Of a DNA stretch of 8,209 nt, positions 6,012 through 8,209 are shown piece by piece; the stretch's first letter is position 1, and each line of letters opens with the position of its first letter. This DNA comes from Lachnospiraceae bacterium UBA3711 (GTDB lineage Bacteria > Bacillota > Clostridia > Lachnospirales > Lachnospiraceae), in NCBI GenBank assembly GCA_002371345.1, contig DFHY01000119.1, positions 1-8,209 on the forward strand, written 5' to 3'. The position numbers and the translations under genes are program-made. The notes beneath the pieces are model-generated. The model made no database searches. It saw nothing but the letters and a program-made list of their open reading frames with translations, and was not told the DNA's origin.

Positions 6012-6821
6012 TATCGATGTAAGAACCGCAAGCAGATAAATGATAGGAGCCGTAATTATGACCGAATCAAAACGGTCCAGTATTCCGCCGTGTCCGGGGA
6101 TCAGCTTCCCGTAATCCTTGATCTCATGGTTTCGTTTTATAGCCGACGCCGCCAGATCTCCCACCATCGAGACGAGAGCTCCGACAGCACTGATCATCGC
6201 GTAGATAAAGATCATGCTTATGCCGGCGTGCGTAAAGATACGTACAACTGCGGCATATATCGCGCCGATAACCGCGGCTCCGATAACGCCTCCGACCGCG
6301 CCTTCGACCGTCTTCTTCGGGCTCAGCACCGGAGCCATCTTACGCTTTCCGAAGAGTCTTCCGGCAACATATGCCATGGTGTCGCATCCCCACGCGCATA
6401 TGAAGATAAGCCATACCGTGAACTCTCCTCCCGGCAGCCTGCGCGTCTGGTAGATGAAGCTCAGGTTTACGGCGACATACACTATACCGAAGAAAGCTGT
6501 CATCACCTGGTCGGCGTGATACTTCGGAAATGTAAAAACATACACGAACAGAAGAGCGATCATGACGGCCGATATTCCGGCCAGGTAATAGTCTTTCGTT
6601 CCCAGCCATACAAGCGCATAAAACGCGGCGGCGCCTGCATATGATATGGCTGTCAGGAGGTTCTCAGAGTCCTTCCTGACTCCTGCTGCGCGGTAGAGTT
6701 CGAACATTCCTATCAGAGAAATCGCGAGCAGGAAAAAGAACAGAAGCGGCCCGCCGACACAGATCGTGCAGATCATAATTGCAAGCAGGATCACTCCACT
6801 GATCAATCTTGTGACAAACAT
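6009..6821 (-). CDS. cdsA: Phosphatidate cytidylyltransferase (CDP-diglyceride synthase)
   Basis: Makes CDP-diacylglycerol from CTP and phosphatidic acid, the branch point to bacterial phospholipids; integral membrane enzyme. The chosen reading gives 270 residues with about eight hydrophobic segments. The C-terminal family signature S-x-x-K-R-x4-K-D-x-G-x2-I-P-x-H-G-G-x2-D-R-x-D is complete at about residues 226-252 (IPGHGGILDRFD). The preceding conserved SPKKTVEGAVGG lies at about 167-178. I choose the ATG at 6821 because MFVTRLISG matches the usual CdsA N-terminus and AGGAGG (6834-6839) lies 12 bases upstream. A GTG at 6842 would add seven residues, overlap uppS by 14 bases and has only a weak site before it. 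The ATG is seven bases after the uppS stop, so the two are translationally linked. The stop codon falls in the terminal repeat of the 70-bp element. Confidence 0.95.
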   Translation of the reverse strand: MFVTRLISGVILLAIMICTICVGGPLLFFFLLAISLIGMFELYRAAGVRKDSENLLTAISYAGAAAFYALVWLGTKDYYLAGISAVMIALLFVYVFTFPKYHADQVMTAFFGIVYVAVNLSFIYQTRRLPGGEFTVWLIFICAWGCDTMAYVAGRLFGKRKMAPVLSPKKTVEGAVGGVIGAAVIGAIYAAVVRIFTHAGISMIFIYAMISAVGALVSMVGDLAASAIKRNHEIKDYGKLIPGHGGILDRFDSVIITAPIIYLLAVLTSI

Positions 6822-6828
6822 GCCTCTC

Positions 6829-7548
6829 TCAATCCTCCTCACCCTTTTTCAGACCGCCGAAGCGGCGGGTACGCCGGTTATATTCCTCTATGGCCAGCTC
6901 AAGGTCATGTTTTGAAAACGCCGGCCACGGTGTATCAGTAAAATACAGCTCCGCATATGACAGCTGCCACATGAGATAATTGCTGAGCCTCATCTCTCCG
7001 CTTGTACGGATAAGAAGATCAGGATCCGGAATATCGGCGGTATCCAGATTCGAGGAAATAGTTTCCTCCGTGATCATGGATGGATCGCTGATCCTCCCTT
7101 CCTTCACATCGGAGGCCACCTTTCTTACAGCCCGCACAATCTCATCCCGGCTTCCGTAATTAATCGCAAGCTGAAAGTTCAGTCCCGTATTGTCTTTTGA
7201 GCTTTCCGCAAGCTCGCGGAGATTCTTCTGCAGTGTATCATCAAGCTCTTCCTGCCTGCCGAGTATCCGGCAGCGCATATTGTTCTCGCGGGCCTGGCGG
7301 ATCGCCGTCCTCGTATAGCTGTGAAAAAGCTTCATCAAAGCTTTTACTTCGTCCTGGCTGCGCCGCCAGTTCTCCGTGGAGAACATATAGACGGTCAGAT
7401 ATTTGATACCGAGCTCATCCGCCGCGCGGCAAATAACCTCTACGTTGGCAGCCCCCTTCACATGCCCGTAATTTCTAGGCATGTTTCTCGACTTGGCCCA
7501 GCGTCCGTTTCCGTCCAGTATAATAGCTACATGACGCGGTATCTCCAT
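6829..7548 (-). CDS. uppS: Undecaprenyl diphosphate synthase (cis-prenyltransferase)
   Basis: Adds eight isopentenyl units in cis to farnesyl diphosphate, making the C55 lipid carrier for peptidoglycan and other wall polymers; peripheral to the membrane. The 239-residue product is close to family length. It opens with the catalytic motif DGNGRWA at 12-18 (D12 corresponds to E. coli D26), followed by NYGH at 26-29, FSTENWRR at 56-63, and the diphosphate-binding RTSGEMRLSN at 181-190 with YAELYFTDTPWP at 198-209. The ATG at 7548 is preceded by AGGGGCGG at suitable spacing. It follows frr after 87 bases and leads into cdsA. Related trans- or longer-chain products cannot be excluded by sequence alone, but the context with dxr, cdsA and frr is the classic uppS setting. 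Confidence 0.97.
   Translation of the reverse strand: MEIPRHVAIILDGNGRWAKSRNMPRNYGHVKGAANVEVICRAADELGIKYLTVYMFSTENWRRSQDEVKALMKLFHSYTRTAIRQARENNMRCRILGRQEELDDTLQKNLRELAESSKDNTGLNFQLAINYGSRDEIVRAVRKVASDVKEGRISDPSMITEETISSNLDTADIPDPDLLIRTSGEMRLSNYLMWQLSYAELYFTDTPWPAFSKHDLELAIEEYNRRTRRFGGLKKGEED
6834..6839 (-). promoter_or_regulatory. Ribosome binding site of cdsA, within the uppS end
   Basis: The minus strand reads AGGAGG, contained in the last uppS codons (GAG-GAG-GAT-TGA). It lies 12 bases before the ATG at 6821, slightly long. A second purine run, GAGAGAGG, lies between. It favours the ATG over the GTG at 6842, whose own first codons contain this motif. Confidence 0.6.
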
Positions 7549-7583
7549 ATCCGCCCCTCTCTGTGCTCAGTCAGTCCCCAGGC

Positions 7584-7598
7584 AGGCTTCTGAAGCCT
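7584..7598. repeat. Short perfect palindrome between frr and uppS
   Basis: AGGCTTC-T-GAAGCCT is a 15-bp perfect inverted repeat in the 87-bp gap after frr. As RNA it could fold as six pairs around a three-base loop. No U-tract follows on the minus strand, so it is more likely a processing or pause site than a terminator, if it has any role. I see no promoter in this gap. Confidence 0.4.
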
Positions 7599-7635
7599 CC
7601 TCACCGGGAATATACGCATGTAAAACCTGTCAATA

Positions 7636-8184
7636 TCAGACCGTCAGGATATCCTTCGACTTCTCATCAACCATCTTGTCGATCTCTTTGATCTTGGCGT
7701 CAGTCTCCTTCTGGAGCTCATCCTGAAGGTCAGCCACCTCATCCTCCGAGATCTCGTCCTTCAGCTTCTTAAACGCCTTGTCCGCGTCGCGCCTGATATT
7801 GCGCACCGCCACCTTGGCGCCCTCTCCCTTCTTCTTGACGTCCTTTGTCAGATCTTTTCTGCGTTCCTCGGTGAGCTCCGGAAATACAAGGCGTATAACT
7901 TTACCGTCGGTAGTCGGATTGATACCGATGTCAGCCATGTTGATCGCCTTGATGACTTCCTTGATCATGTTCGGCTCCCACGGAGCAATCTGGAGAATCC
8001 TGGCTTCCGGAACCGTCACATTTCCAACCTGGGAAACCGGAACAGGCGAACCGTAATAGTCAACCCTGACCTTGCTGATTACAGCCGGGTTCGCGCGTCC
8101 GGCACGGATCGTCTTGAATTCCTCCTCCAGGTTCGAGAGTGTCTTCCCCATCTTTTCCACATAAGGATTAAGTCTGCTGTCCAT
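7636..8184 (-). CDS. frr: Ribosome recycling factor
   Basis: With EF-G it splits the post-termination ribosome so the subunits can be reused; essential and cytoplasmic. The 182 residues are close to the usual 185. Conserved segments are TIRAGRANPAVI at about 25-36 in the first long helix, the compact beta domain with PWEPNMIKEVIKAI near 68-81, GINPTTDGKVIRLVFPELT at 87-105, and ERRKDL followed by VRNIRRDA (127-134) in the second and third helices. The C-terminus is a charged helix (KIKEIDKMVDEKSKDI). The ATG at 8184 is preceded by AAAGGGG about seven bases upstream. It is the first gene of the visible block; in relatives pyrH and tsf normally precede it, but the window ends 25 bases upstream. 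A promoter is not visible in that remainder. Confidence 0.98.
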   Translation of the reverse strand: MDSRLNPYVEKMGKTLSNLEEEFKTIRAGRANPAVISKVRVDYYGSPVPVSQVGNVTVPEARILQIAPWEPNMIKEVIKAINMADIGINPTTDGKVIRLVFPELTEERRKDLTKDVKKKGEGAKVAVRNIRRDADKAFKKLKDEISEDEVADLQDELQKETDAKIKEIDKMVDEKSKDILTV

Positions 8185-8209
8185 TGTCTTTCCCCTTTCT
8201 GTACCTGCT

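Noticed and set aside
5849..6031. Open frame of 60 codons on the minus strand across the cdsA-dxr gap
   Set aside because: It overlaps the ends of both neighbours and runs through the palindromic element; no ribosome site or protein-like pattern.
5994..6644. Open frame of 216 codons on the plus strand opposite cdsA
   Set aside because: Antisense shadow of cdsA, Arg/Ser/His-rich, no domain seen.
6822..6842. GTG start for CdsA at 6842
   Set aside because: The ATG at 6821 follows AGGAGG and matches the usual N-terminus; the GTG has a weak site and needs overlap with uppS.

Overview
The window is an ordinary housekeeping stretch of a bacterial chromosome, very probably a Bacillota/Clostridia member. 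A Lachnospiraceae-like organism of medium G+C is my best guess, by inference. The reasons are the membrane-anchored RNase Y, the recA-recX-rny order, the frr-uppS-cdsA-dxr-rseP order, strong AGGAGG-type ribosome binding sites, and a LexA box of the Gram-positive CGAAC-N4-GTTCG type. All eight genes lie on the minus strand, so they are transcribed from high to low coordinates. I see no tRNA, rRNA, CRISPR array, transposase or prophage gene.

In transcription order, the first block (8184 to 3713) is frr (ribosome recycling factor), uppS (undecaprenyl diphosphate synthase), cdsA (CDP-diglyceride synthase), dxr (first committed step of the MEP isoprenoid pathway) and rseP (site-2 intramembrane protease). 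Together they link translation recycling to lipid-carrier, phospholipid and isoprenoid synthesis and to membrane protein quality control. uppS/cdsA and dxr/rseP are only 7 and 17 bases apart. The cdsA-dxr gap is filled by a 70-bp palindromic element with 9-bp terminal inverted repeats, one of which supplies the cdsA stop codon.

The second block (3712 to 36) is recA, recX and rny. recA has its own promoter (TTGACA-N17-TACTAT) with a perfect LexA box over the expected start of transcription and a stable hairpin in the leader. recX starts inside the 3' end of recA. rny has its own promoter (TTGACA-N17-TATGAT), whose -35 box overlaps the recX stop codon. The roughly 250-bp gap between rseP and recA is A+T-rich and carries a cluster of small perfect palindromes and repeated TGACA/TGTCA words.

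No wholly new gene system is visible. The points worth a second look are the 70-bp element, the palindrome cluster upstream of recA, the absence of ispG/polC after rseP (the usual order in many Firmicutes), and a His-to-Gln change in a conserved Dxr loop.
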